Origin: Chaetoceros tenuissimus
Taxonomy: Eukaryota; Bacillariophyta; Thalassiosirophyceae; Chaetocerotales; Chaetocerotaceae
Reading direction: 5' to 3'
DNA: 64,000 bases
Assembly: GCA_021927905.1 (NCBI GenBank)
Contig: BLLK01000023.1
Span: 620,001 to 684,000 of the forward strand
This document shows positions 1-9,651 of this stretch, piece after piece. The notes under the pieces were generated by a model, which saw nothing but the letters and a program-made list of their open reading frames with translations, did no database searches and had not been told where the DNA came from. The stretch's first letter is position 1. Each line of letters opens with the position of its first letter. The position numbers and the translations under genes are program-made.

Positions 1-59
1 ACCCAATTTGAAGAATTTTATAAGCATAAAAAATTTCTTTTTTCAAGAGTAATTTATTT

Positions 60-1376
60 TCAATTACTTTCGTGTGGCTTTGGACAATCATTTTCTTCGA
101 GATATTTCAGGATTGGTTCCAAGCCATCCACACCACGAAGCTTCAAACAATACATATAAGTGTCTTTGCTCCATTCACAACCATTCTCATGGGCAAACAT
201 CAATATTTCCAAATTATTATATACAACAGCAGCATTGCAAGTATTTTGATTCCAAGGACAGCCATTGCGTTTTGCCCACTGCAAAGCTTTCATATTATTA
301 TTGCTAGCTGCAGCAGAACATGTGCTTTCATCCCAAGGACAATTATGGCGACGAAGCCACTTTAATACTTTGAGGGCTTGGTCCTTATCCTTGTTGTGCA
401 AAGAATCTGCGCAAGTCTTTTCATTGAAAGGATTGTCAAAATTTTGGTGACAGAATTCAAGTATCTTGATATTACCATCGTTTGCTGCAATTTTGGATAT
501 TTCTTTGTTGAAATATTTGTCGCTACTCACTTCAAACAAGTATTTTAACGCATTGACATTGCCACTCGCAGCTACAGTAGGGCCATATCTTTCAAAGTCC
601 AAGGTTCCGTCCAACACTTCATTACACCATTTCAATACTTCGAAATTTCCTGCATCTATTACGTCATCAACATCATCATCATCAAAGAGAAAATACTCTA
701 TAGAGCCACACATGTCATAAATCCAATCCAATATATGCACATGACCTCCACTTGCAGCAGAAACTGCAATCTTATGCCATCCGGGGCAATAATCCTGACT
801 AAAGCAGTCAAACTTCTCATGCAAGTACTTCAAGAAATCAAGATTACCTTCTTCTGCTAATACCTCTCCCCACGAACTGCACCCCTCAAGAATTTGTGCA
901 ACATCCATTCCGAATGCAGCTGCAAATTCAAGAATATCTTTTCGCCCTTTTGCAGCCGCCTTTCTACAAACTTTATTCAGGAACTCTTGTGGAGCTTTAC
1001 TCATGAATGCATATTCAGTAAGCTTCATGTCATTTGATACAGCCTCAACTGTTGCACTATCGACCACCGTTCTTCTGTTTCTCCCCATCTTTAGAATTGA
1101 ATCAGCAGAGTTGAAAGCTGCACTCTCGTGAATTCCTAGCGTAACGTAGTTACTGAAGAAGTGTCTTGATACCGGAGCAACTGTAACATAGCTACCTGGA
1201 ATAAAACCGAAACAGTGCTTCAAGACATCGCTCGGTAAGTCACCAATGGAAGCAGTTGGATCTTCTCTACTGTCATGTGTGGTTTTGAATCTCTTCAGTG
1301 GCTGCTCTTCATTGCCGCTCTTGGGAGACAGTTCAACTCTCTTGCCTCTCATAGAGTTTAGACTTATAGCTTGCAT
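60..1376 (-). CDS. F-box/ankyrin-like CPW-repeat protein, copy 1
   Basis: Single-exon gene of 438 aa. Residues about 43-80 (DLPSDVLKHCFGFIPGSY) form an F-box-like helix block, followed by the family block NRRTVVDSATVEAVSNDMKL. The rest is ankyrin-like units of about 30-35 residues with the signature NCPWDESTCSAAASNNN-KALQWA, ending in the family tail ILKYLEENDCP. F-box proteins normally couple a target-binding repeat region to an SCF ubiquitin ligase; that role is inferred here. It is shorter than its neighbours (595-623 aa) because the second half of the repeat block is missing. A basic stretch, PLKRFKTTH, near the N-terminus could be a nuclear signal. It is transcribed divergently from the next copy across 288 bp. 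The family assignment is firm, the biochemical role is not. Confidence 0.85.
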   Translation of the reverse strand: MQAISLNSMRGKRVELSPKSGNEEQPLKRFKTTHDSREDPTASIGDLPSDVLKHCFGFIPGSYVTVAPVSRHFFSNYVTLGIHESAAFNSADSILKMGRNRRTVVDSATVEAVSNDMKLTEYAFMSKAPQEFLNKVCRKAAAKGRKDILEFAAAFGMDVAQILEGCSSWGEVLAEEGNLDFLKYLHEKFDCFSQDYCPGWHKIAVSAASGGHVHILDWIYDMCGSIEYFLFDDDDVDDVIDAGNFEVLKWCNEVLDGTLDFERYGPTVAASGNVNALKYLFEVSSDKYFNKEISKIAANDGNIKILEFCHQNFDNPFNEKTCADSLHNKDKDQALKVLKWLRRHNCPWDESTCSAAASNNNMKALQWAKRNGCPWNQNTCNAAVVYNNLEILMFAHENGCEWSKDTYMYCLKLRGVDGLEPILKYLEENDCPKPHESN

Positions 1377-1664
1377 TTTTTTAATTTTATGTTATAAAAA
1401 GAAGAGTACAATGCTTTCTTATCAATTCTTATTTTCATCTTTTTCTTCATCCTCTTCTTATCGCTGATCGGATCGCTGATTTTTCCTACTGACGTCATTT
1501 TTACTAAATTTATGCTTTGTAAGACTTTCTTGATTGCTGTCATTGGCAAGCACTCACTCAAAGAGATACAGCTCACGTGCAAAAACTCAAACTCATTTTC
1601 ATTTGAACTTGTTTTCATTGATCATAGTAAACTATTCACCATCAACATATTCTATTAGAGCAAA
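1377..1664. promoter_or_regulatory. Bidirectional promoter region with a CRE-like site
   Basis: This 288-bp interval separates two divergent F-box/ankyrin-like genes and must hold both promoters. It contains a perfect TGACGTCA palindrome at 1490-1497, the classical bZIP/CREB site. TGACGT is also the core of CO2/cAMP-responsive elements described in diatoms. A repeated GCTGATCGGATCGCTGAT stretch lies just before it. The function is inferred from position and motif only. Confidence 0.4.
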
Positions 1665-3452
1665 ATGAGTAATAAAAGAATGAAAATATCGCATGTGAAT
1701 CTCAGAGAAGGAGAGGAACTATCCGCTTCTTTTGAGGATCTTCAAAATGAAAACGATGTTATGAATGTCATCTTTAGTTTTATTCCGGGAAGCTACGTTA
1801 CTATTGGTTGTGTTTCGAAACAGTTTTATAGTGATTACTCAACTCGTGGTATTCATGAAAGTGCAGCCTTCAATTCTGCTGATTCACTTCTAAAGATTGG
1901 AAAGAACAGAAGAACGACAGCGGATTCCGTATCGAATGACATCGAGCTGACTGAATACTGCTTCATCAATTCTGCACCTGAAGAATTCATGATGAAAGTA
2001 TGTCAGAAAGCGGCGTTGAAGGGACGAACAGATATTCTAGAATGCGCAAAGATATTCGGGGTTAACTTTACTCTAGTGATATGGATTGATTTGTTGATTT
2101 TGAAGTTGGCAGAAGAAGGCAATCTTGAAATGTTGCAATACCTTTCTACACATTTCGATGAGGAAGCATGGGGGAAAGTGAGTTTTAGAGCAGCACAAAA
2201 TGATCATGTGCATATCATGAAATGGTGCGCAAATCATATAAAAGACAGAGTTTACAGGACCCTTATCCGTGAAGAAATTGAAGTTTGCGAAGCGTATGAA
2301 CATGTTCTTGCAGGCATGGAAGCTCCTAGAGTGACAAAGGAGCTTCGCAAGAAAGCAGCTGAGCATGGTAATATTCAAGTCCTTGAGTATTGTCATAGAA
2401 ATCATCTCCAATTTGAAACTTTTTTATGGCAGTGCCAGCATAATTTTAATGGAGGGTTGTGTAACACTTCAGTGATCAACAAAGATAAAGAACAGGCACT
2501 CAAGACCTTGAAGTGGCTTCGTCGTCATGGATGCCCTTGGGGTGAGGGTTTTTGCAGCTATGTAGCTCGTTTTGATAATCTCGAAGCATTGAAATTGGCT
2601 AGGAATGAAGCCTGTCCTTGGGACGTAGGAACACTTCGAGAAGCTGTTAAAAGGGGAAACATTCCTATGATCAAGTATTGTTTACAGAATGAATGCCCTA
2701 TGGACGAGACAGTTTGCACTTCTGCAATGTCTATCAAAGATCATAACGTAGCACTCGAAGTATTGAAGTTACTGCGAAAACATTCATGTCCATGGAATCT
2801 GAGGACCTGTGCTAGGGCTATATCAGGAGGTCATTTTGAAGCAATGTTGTGGGCAATGCGCAACGGTTGTCCTTGGACAGATGACACATTTGCCTCATGT
2901 GTAGAAGAAGGTAACGTATCAGTTATAGAAGAGGTGCTTCAAGACGAAGTATTGCATGGTTCAATGAGCGTGCAAACCACTGGAGTAGTAGAGATGGCTC
3001 CAGCGGTTGTTCGAGCAATCGACAATAGAATTTTTCAATCGACAAATGATCATTGTATTATTGAGAAGTTGAAACTCCTACGTAAGTATGGATACAAGTG
3101 GAATGAAAACACAAGCGCAGAAGCTGCAAAGAGAGGTCAACTTCGAGTCTTGCAATGGTTGCAATATTTAGGGTGTCCGATGGATACCAAAACATGTGCT
3201 GGTGCAGTTCAAGCTGGAGAAATTGATATTCTAAAGTATGCACATAAGGTTGCAGGGTGCGGGTTGAGCAAGGAAGCATATGCATTTTGTTTCGACTGGC
3301 TTGGTCTTGACAATAATTATGCTAGCATTCCAACAAGTGTACGTGATTCTCATGTAAAAATTCTGAAATATCTGGAAGAAAATAAATGCCCAAGACCGGC
3401 TAAGAGTGACTGGAATATTCATATCCAGGATACAATTTACTTCTCAGACTGA
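1665..3452 (+). CDS. F-box/ankyrin-like CPW-repeat protein, copy 2
   Basis: Single-exon gene of 595 aa, the only plus-strand member of the cluster. The ATG gives MSNKRMKISH, matching the MSNKRLK start of its paralogues. The F-box region has diverged: where the others read DLPNDLLKHC it reads DLQNENDVMNV, though FIPGSYVTIGCVSKQF is kept. The following block (KNRRTTADSVSNDIELTEY) is conserved. About a dozen CPW repeats follow (for example RRHGCPWGEGFC, RKHSCPWNLRTC), ending in ILKYLEENKCPRPAKSDW. The weakened F-box may alter or remove SKP1 binding (inference). The 3' end is tail-to-tail with copy 3. Confidence 0.85.
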   Translation: MSNKRMKISHVNLREGEELSASFEDLQNENDVMNVIFSFIPGSYVTIGCVSKQFYSDYSTRGIHESAAFNSADSLLKIGKNRRTTADSVSNDIELTEYCFINSAPEEFMMKVCQKAALKGRTDILECAKIFGVNFTLVIWIDLLILKLAEEGNLEMLQYLSTHFDEEAWGKVSFRAAQNDHVHIMKWCANHIKDRVYRTLIREEIEVCEAYEHVLAGMEAPRVTKELRKKAAEHGNIQVLEYCHRNHLQFETFLWQCQHNFNGGLCNTSVINKDKEQALKTLKWLRRHGCPWGEGFCSYVARFDNLEALKLARNEACPWDVGTLREAVKRGNIPMIKYCLQNECPMDETVCTSAMSIKDHNVALEVLKLLRKHSCPWNLRTCARAISGGHFEAMLWAMRNGCPWTDDTFASCVEEGNVSVIEEVLQDEVLHGSMSVQTTGVVEMAPAVVRAIDNRIFQSTNDHCIIEKLKLLRKYGYKWNENTSAEAAKRGQLRVLQWLQYLGCPMDTKTCAGAVQAGEIDILKYAHKVAGCGLSKEAYAFCFDWLGLDNNYASIPTSVRDSHVKILKYLEENKCPRPAKSDWNIHIQDTIYFSD

Positions 3453-3687
3453 ACAAGAGAGAAATGAATGACATTAGAATACTTTGGAATTAGTATATTA
3501 TCACCAATTGAACCTGCAAATGACTGTTCTTTTTTTTACAGCATACTGCGCAAAATCTACGGTCAATAGAAAAGAATTTGCTTCCGAAAATAGAGCCATA
3601 GGCATATGCAAATTCTACGATAAATATAAAGGTATTTATATTTTGCTTTTAATATTATATTCTGCGATGAACCATATGAACACGTTC

Positions 3688-5541
3688 TTAAGGGCTATAC
3701 TGATTACGAATCTTCCAATCACTCATTCTTGGCCTTGGACAATCATTTTCAATAAGATACTCAAATATTTCACTGAATCCCCATAAAGGCTCCGTCGGGA
3801 TTTCGTTCACCTTACTACTTAGGCCCCCATATTCTAAACAATGCGCAAATGTATGTTTGTCCCATTCACATCCATTTTCATGTGCATACTTTAAAGCTTT
3901 CAAATTTATACCTTTCACTGCACTAGTGCATGTTTCTACGTCCCATGGACAACCATGATACTTCAACCATTGTAATACTCGTAGTCGGCTATGCTGTGCA
4001 GCTCCTGCACAAAGCTTTTCATTCCAGACATATCCATACTTGCGAAGAAGTTTCAGTTTCTCGATGACTTGCAATTCTGATACCTTAAAGAATTGGGGTT
4101 CGGGGTCTGTCAAAAGCTCTTCAATACTATAATCTTCTGAAAGTCGGGCTTCTTGGTATGATACATGGTCTTGGTTTTGTAAACAGTATTCTACCAATTG
4201 AACACTTTCACGAGAAAGTATTTCGGCAAATGCACTCGGTCCCCACGCACAGCCATTACTTCTTGCATACATCATTGCATCAAAATTTCTTGCATCAACA
4301 GCCTTCACACAAGTCTTTTCATCCCATGGACATGAATGTTTACGCAACCATTTTAATGTTTCGAGAGCTCTCACATGATCTTCATTTTGCACCGCCATCT
4401 CGCAAGTCGTTGCATTCATTGGACATCCATTGTCACGACAGTATTCTAACATCTCAATATTACCGCGCTTTGCGGCATTGGAAAATGTCTGCTCATTCCA
4501 AGGACAGCCTTTATGCCTTGCCCACTTTAGTGCCCTCAGATTATCATTTCTCACCGCAGAAGAGCATGTTTCTTCATTCCACGGGCATTTGTGGTGCCGT
4601 AGCCACTTTAATACTTCAAGGGCATGATCTTTATCAGTATTGTCCAACGCTTTACTACAAGTATTTTCATCGAAAGGACAACTATTATGGTAACAGTATT
4701 CGAGCTTCTCGATGTTCCCACTTAGTGCTGCTCCCGCAAATATTTCCTCATTGAACATGGGATCATCTTTTATAACATATTTGAATATTTCTAGAGAGCC
4801 AGTCTCGGCTGCTAAAGATCCATGCTGATCATGACTAAAAGTTCCCAAGGCACCCTTATCTTTCAACCGTTTTATAACATCAGCAAGACGCCCATTATAA
4901 ATTAGAGCTCTTGCCGCATTACACTCATTAAGGCAATCAGCATCTTTCTCCACAAGCCACTCCAATATATGTACATGGCCATTTCTAGCAGCACCTTCAA
5001 TCCATGGATCATAATTATTACGTTTGTGATTCCGCACATGTTTCAATTTGTCATCTAAATATTTTATTACATCAAGACTTCCCGCTTCCGCTATCGTCCC
5101 CATTTCACAAGGGCCAAATAAATATTGAGAATCATCCCTGATATCAATCCCAAAAGCATGTGCACATTTTAGAATATCAACACGATTCTTCTCAGCTGCT
5201 TCATGGCACACCTTATTCATAAACTCTTCTGGAGCCTCGTTTAAGAACGCATATTCCGTCAACTGTAAATCGTTTGATACGGCATCTGCTGTCGTCCTTC
5301 TATTTTTGCCAATCTTGAGTAAAATATCTGTAGACAATACTGTCAGGCTATCATCAATACCACGTGTACAGTAGTTCCTATAGAATTGTTTCGATACCGG
5401 AGCAACCGTGATGTAGCTACCCGGAACAAAACTAAAGCAGTGCTTCAAGAGATCATTCGGAAGATCGGAAATAGACACTGTCGATGCTTCAAAGCCGCTA
5501 CTTCCGTCCCTATGTGACAACTTTAATCTTTTGTTGCTCAT
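3688..5541 (-). CDS. F-box/ankyrin-like CPW-repeat protein, copy 3
   Basis: Single-exon gene. The reading frame is open to 5652, but I place the start at 5541, giving MSNKRLKLSH and 617 aa, because every paralogue begins with this sequence and the upstream extension runs into a transposon-like terminal repeat. The F-box is canonical for the family (SISDLPNDLLKHCFSFVPGSY), followed by KNRRTTADAVSNDLQLTEY and a full set of CPW repeats (RHHKCPWNEETCSSAVRN, RKHSCPWDEKTC), ending with IFEYLIENDCPRPRMSDW. It is intact. Its promoter is abutted by the TIR element starting at 5582, only 41 bp upstream of the ATG, which may change its expression. Confidence 0.85.
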   Translation of the reverse strand: MSNKRLKLSHRDGSSGFEASTVSISDLPNDLLKHCFSFVPGSYITVAPVSKQFYRNYCTRGIDDSLTVLSTDILLKIGKNRRTTADAVSNDLQLTEYAFLNEAPEEFMNKVCHEAAEKNRVDILKCAHAFGIDIRDDSQYLFGPCEMGTIAEAGSLDVIKYLDDKLKHVRNHKRNNYDPWIEGAARNGHVHILEWLVEKDADCLNECNAARALIYNGRLADVIKRLKDKGALGTFSHDQHGSLAAETGSLEIFKYVIKDDPMFNEEIFAGAALSGNIEKLEYCYHNSCPFDENTCSKALDNTDKDHALEVLKWLRHHKCPWNEETCSSAVRNDNLRALKWARHKGCPWNEQTFSNAAKRGNIEMLEYCRDNGCPMNATTCEMAVQNEDHVRALETLKWLRKHSCPWDEKTCVKAVDARNFDAMMYARSNGCAWGPSAFAEILSRESVQLVEYCLQNQDHVSYQEARLSEDYSIEELLTDPEPQFFKVSELQVIEKLKLLRKYGYVWNEKLCAGAAQHSRLRVLQWLKYHGCPWDVETCTSAVKGINLKALKYAHENGCEWDKHTFAHCLEYGGLSSKVNEIPTEPLWGFSEIFEYLIENDCPRPRMSDWKIRNQYSP

Positions 5542-5581
5542 GACGGTGAAGATAAAGTTTGTGCTACCTTCCAAAAGATAA

Positions 5582-6763
5582 CTATCCCTTAATGGTAGAA
5601 GGGGAGTATAGTACCCTTCACACCCAATTTCTGAACACCCATTTCTCGTCAAAATAAGCTAGTATAGACTAAACCAAGACCACCATCGTTTTCCCCATAC
5701 CTGTTTATGTAGGTAGGCATACTCAAACCTTACCATTTACTTGGATACTCATTCAGAAACGGGCACTTTTCAAAAAGTTTCGGACAAATTCTGAGGTCAG
5801 TACCCTTCACCTCCAAAACTAGATGACCAACGATAGCACTCAATAAATTCCTACAAAACAAATCAATGCACCAAGTGACACACAAAATCTAAACATCACC
5901 ACTACTACCGCAAATGTGCCTGAAATCACTGCGATTGGAGGAGGTTCAGATAGTATTTTTAACCCGACAAGTGCGGCATATCCCTCAAAATAGGCCAATT
6001 CTTCCGTAATGGTGACAAAAACCTAAATACCTCAACAATGTAATCAGATATGCATAAAGTACCAATCATAATCCTTTCCAAACATGCAAAATGATAGATT
6101 TGTATCAAAGTTTGGAGTTCTGAGGTCCTCTGGAAGATGTAATACATGATGACACAACAATCAACTTTTGCCTTCCGTACAGCCCCGTACAAAAATGAAA
6201 AGTGCAATACTTATTCAAAACATCACCGATTTTCAAACCTATTGTTACCAACGATAAGGATACACATGAGATACATGTTAATGCTTTAGTTCTGGCAATA
6301 TTGGTCGTTTTCATGGTTTTATGGCAGAAAAGGGGTTAGGGAATCTGTTTTGGATCATTCACCATCTTCACGAATGTAGAAATGAACAAAAAATGGTTGA
6401 AAATGAGCAATGGACACAACTAACATCTACTTTAATATGTAAATGAAGATATTCTCGAATATTTCTTTGTAGATATTCTTTTTCATCAAGAAATACAATG
6501 TACAAGGAATTCAATTGAAATGTGTCCAATGACGGTGGAAATGTCTGAAAAGGCCATTTTTCGCAGATAGCATTGTATATTTCTCCCTCAATACAATATT
6601 GACAAGCTTGAAATTGTACACAATTAGCAAATAATATATGGAGAATGCAACGGTAGTGTTGAATTATTGAAAAAGAGTGAAATTTAGTAAGAATTCATAG
6701 TGTTCATGTTTTACGGTGTGAAGGGTACTATTGTACCCTTATTTCCCTACCATTAAGGGATAG
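5582..6763. mobile_element. Non-autonomous TIR DNA element of about 1.2 kb
   Basis: The outermost 17 bp, CTATCCCTTAATGGTAG (5582-5598), recur as an exact reverse complement at 6747-6763. The inverted similarity continues imperfectly to about 45 bp, sharing TAGTACCCTTCACACC. GTACCCTTCAC occurs again at 5800-5810 as a subterminal repeat. No open frame inside resembles a transposase, so this is a non-autonomous element. No clear target duplication is visible; at most AA is shared by the two flanks. It sits immediately upstream of copy 3 of the F-box family. The rest of the 5652-7344 interval holds nothing else I can support apart from the duplicated 3' flank of copy 4. Confidence 0.7.
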
Positions 6764-6974
6764 AAACTATGGAAAAAGGAAAAATAGAAAATCTCCAATC
6801 TCCAGTGATGATGAAGTAGTGTAAGTGTCCACTTTACGTTAAAAGCCGTTTGGTATGAAGTATACGTACTAAGACAATGACAAGGGCTTTTAGCGAAAAG
6901 ATATTTTTTCGGTGAATATTTGTGTTTATTGAAGGTTAACAAATCCTCGCTGCAGTTTCTTTTTGTATTTCAGG

Positions 6975-9450
6975 CAAGTGAGGTGAACGAGTGCACACTT
7001 TTCTATAATAATTACTTTTGTAACAGTTTTGCGACGCTACATAAGTAGTAAAGCATTCGCAATTGTATCCTAAAAAAAATAATGACAATTCCAATGTTTG
7101 GCGTTTGAGAGATACACAAGAATATGTCTATCTTTATTTACAACAATATTGTACTACAGTATTTTCATTTCTACAATCACATTGTGAATGAAATCGATTT
7201 GATGATTCTGTTTGACTATTTCCCCTCAGCCATTGAATTGTTCTATGGACCCCTGTCTTCACTATTCATACTCTTGCATCGTCTTGTCAATTCTCAACTA
7301 CATATAGCCATCCAGATAATGACATGATCATCCAATCACTTTCCTCAGGTTCTAGGACAATTATTTTCTTCGAGATATTTCAATATTTTCTTGAGCCCTG
7401 GCCTTGGCTTTGTAGAAATCATCTTCTTATTTCGAAGACCCGATGATTCAAAACAATACGCGTATGTATCTTTGTTCCATTCGCATCCATTCTCATGGGC
7501 GTATTTCAGCAATTCAAAATTATTCCTTCGGACAGCAATGTTACAAATGTTTGCATTCCATGGACATTTGTAAAATCTCAACCATTGAAGCACTCGGAGA
7601 TCTTCACTCCTAGCAGCCATTTCACAAACACTCGCATCCCATTGAATATCGTATTTGCGGAGGAGCCGCAGTTTCTCAATTGTTTTAGATGATGAATTAT
7701 ATCTGCTGATATGAATACTTTTGTACAATTCTGTATCATTTTTGTCTCGAGTCTCCTCTAAACGATTCTTGTCTTTATTCGCAAGGCAATGTTCCATCAA
7801 AGGAATACTGGTATTAAACATGGCAAGGGAAAGGGTTTTGAAATCCATCTCACAACCATTATTCCTCGCCCATATGAATGCGTCATAGTTGTCATGGTTA
7901 ATTGCCTGATAACAAGTCTGATAATTCCAAAGACAGGAACGTTGACGCAACCACTTCAAAGTTTCAAGTGCTTTCAGGTCATCTCTCGCATGCATAGCAA
8001 ATGTGCAAAGATCAGCCGATAATTCGCATCCATTCTCAAGACAATACTCTAAAATCTCTATACTGCCACTCATGGCAGCAGAGTTGACTGTCTCGTTCGG
8101 ATTCCATGGGCACCCTTTGCTTCTAGCAAATTTCAATGCGCATAGATTGTCAGTTTTAGCTGCTAGTTCACACACTTTCTCATCCCAACGACATCCATGC
8201 TGATGTAGAAATTTCAAAGTCTGTATTACTTTGGCTTTATCTTTGTTCTCAAAGGCGTCATGATAGGCACTGGAATCAAAAGGGCAGTTGTTCTCGTGAT
8301 AATACTCGAGCATTTCAATGCTACCACTTTCTGCTGCTGCTGCGAATACGGTTTCATTGGATTGGGGATGGGTCTTTTCTTGAATGAATTTGATCATTTC
8401 TACACTGCCAGATGAAGCTGCCGTTTTATGATACCAACTGTTTGATAGATATTCAGTTCCGCAATCTGCAAGCCATCTAAGAATATGAAAATGTCCATTG
8501 AGAATTGCTCCGTCAATTGATTCTTGAATTTCTAATGTTTCGTACCCACTTCTAGTGAAGAATTCAACTTTCTCTTGAAACCACCGTAAAATATGAAGGT
8601 GACCCTTTATTGATGCAGCTTCAACTGCTATCGATGACTTTATATCACCCAACCACAGCCAGGAAAACCTTTCAAACAAGTATTTGAGCATATCTAGGTT
8701 GCCTTCTTCTGCTAGCGTTCCTAACATGAGATGGGTTTCGCCAGAAGCACTGTCTGTAATATCAGCGTCCTCGTTAGGCCTGTAACGTTCACCAAAAACT
8801 TCTCTTTCAAAATCAACACCAAAGACAGTAGCGCATTCAATGATGTCTTTGCGACCCTTCATAATTGCCTTTTGACAAACTTTGTTCATGAACTTGTTTG
8901 GAGCATTGCTGATGAAGCTCAACTCTGTCAAATACAAATCACTAGACACGGCATCCGCGGTAGTTCTTTTATTTCTTCCAATCTTCAGCAATGTATCTGC
9001 TGAGTTGACAGTATTACTATCATCCATACCGACAGTGCAGTAGTTCTGAAAGAACTGTTTTGATACAGGTGCAATTGTAATGTAGCTACCAGGAACGAAA
9101 CTAAAGCAGTGCTTCAAGAGATCATTTGGTAGATCAATAATGGACATGAGCGGCTTCTCTCTGGTATCGCTAGTGCGTGCGACTTTCAATCTCTTGTTGC
9201 TCATTGTGCTTGTCATTATGTAGTTCCCTAATGATAGAATAGGTTTTTATTGTGTATAGCATTTAATTCAAAGGTGAATTGATTGTTCTGGCTTCATTGT
9301 TGTTCATCGGGCGGAGTAGACAACAAAAAGCCTTTTCCTTGAGCGCGAGCAGAAGGTCAAAGTTCAACTCTATACTGCTAGGCCTTTCTGGCATTCTTCT
9401 ATCTCAATGATGGACTTTGGAAATTTGAAAACAAATTAGAAAAAAATCAT
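6975..9450 (-). repeat. Tandem duplication unit A (copy 4 and its flanks)
   Basis: The 3' flank (GAACGAGTGCACACTTTTCT, then TTTGGCGTTTGAGAGA), the whole coding region and the 5' flank (AAAGCCTTTTCCTTG, GAGCAGAAGG, GAAAACAAATT) are all matched by 9652-12105. Similarity outside the coding sequence shows that the unit was copied as DNA about 2.7 kb long and fairly recently. Borders are approximate, set by eye. Confidence 0.75.
7345..9216 (-). CDS. F-box/ankyrin-like CPW-repeat protein, copy 4
   Basis: Intact single-exon gene of 623 aa starting MTSTMSNKRLKVARTSD; the inner Met (MSNKRLK, 9204) is the family start and equally likely. The F-box region is SIIDLPNDLLKHCFSFVPGSY, followed by NKRTTADAVSSDLYLTE. 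The repeats include HQHGCRWDEKVCELAAK and RQRSCLWNYQTC, and the C-terminus is ILKYLEENNCPRT. It is the intact partner of the frameshifted copy 5, with which it shares flanks. As for its relatives, an adaptor role in SCF ubiquitin ligases is the family expectation, not something seen directly. Confidence 0.87.
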   Translation of the reverse strand: MTSTMSNKRLKVARTSDTREKPLMSIIDLPNDLLKHCFSFVPGSYITIAPVSKQFFQNYCTVGMDDSNTVNSADTLLKIGRNKRTTADAVSSDLYLTELSFISNAPNKFMNKVCQKAIMKGRKDIIECATVFGVDFEREVFGERYRPNEDADITDSASGETHLMLGTLAEEGNLDMLKYLFERFSWLWLGDIKSSIAVEAASIKGHLHILRWFQEKVEFFTRSGYETLEIQESIDGAILNGHFHILRWLADCGTEYLSNSWYHKTAASSGSVEMIKFIQEKTHPQSNETVFAAAAESGSIEMLEYYHENNCPFDSSAYHDAFENKDKAKVIQTLKFLHQHGCRWDEKVCELAAKTDNLCALKFARSKGCPWNPNETVNSAAMSGSIEILEYCLENGCELSADLCTFAMHARDDLKALETLKWLRQRSCLWNYQTCYQAINHDNYDAFIWARNNGCEMDFKTLSLAMFNTSIPLMEHCLANKDKNRLEETRDKNDTELYKSIHISRYNSSSKTIEKLRLLRKYDIQWDASVCEMAARSEDLRVLQWLRFYKCPWNANICNIAVRRNNFELLKYAHENGCEWNKDTYAYCFESSGLRNKKMISTKPRPGLKKILKYLEENNCPRT

Positions 9451-9651
9451 GAATTTATTCAGATGGATACACTAAACTGTTTTTACCATACCAATAATAT
9501 TTCATAACTGTACTTGATCTTCAACAGGAAGCAAGTCTATTTCAAAGTCTATGCAAACCTAGGTTCATTTCCATTATCGCTGATATCGTTTGTAAAGTCT
9601 GATTAATTTCCTTTTTGACAACTGTATCGCAATGTCTTTCGTAATATTGAG

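Noticed and set aside
4158-4754. 198-codon open stretch antisense to F-box copy 3
   Set aside because: Shadow frame of the conserved repeats; similar shadows lie opposite the other copies at matching positions.
5652-6720. Short open frames inside the 1.2-kb TIR element as a transposase
   Set aside because: All are under 90 codons with no catalytic motif; the element is taken as non-autonomous.
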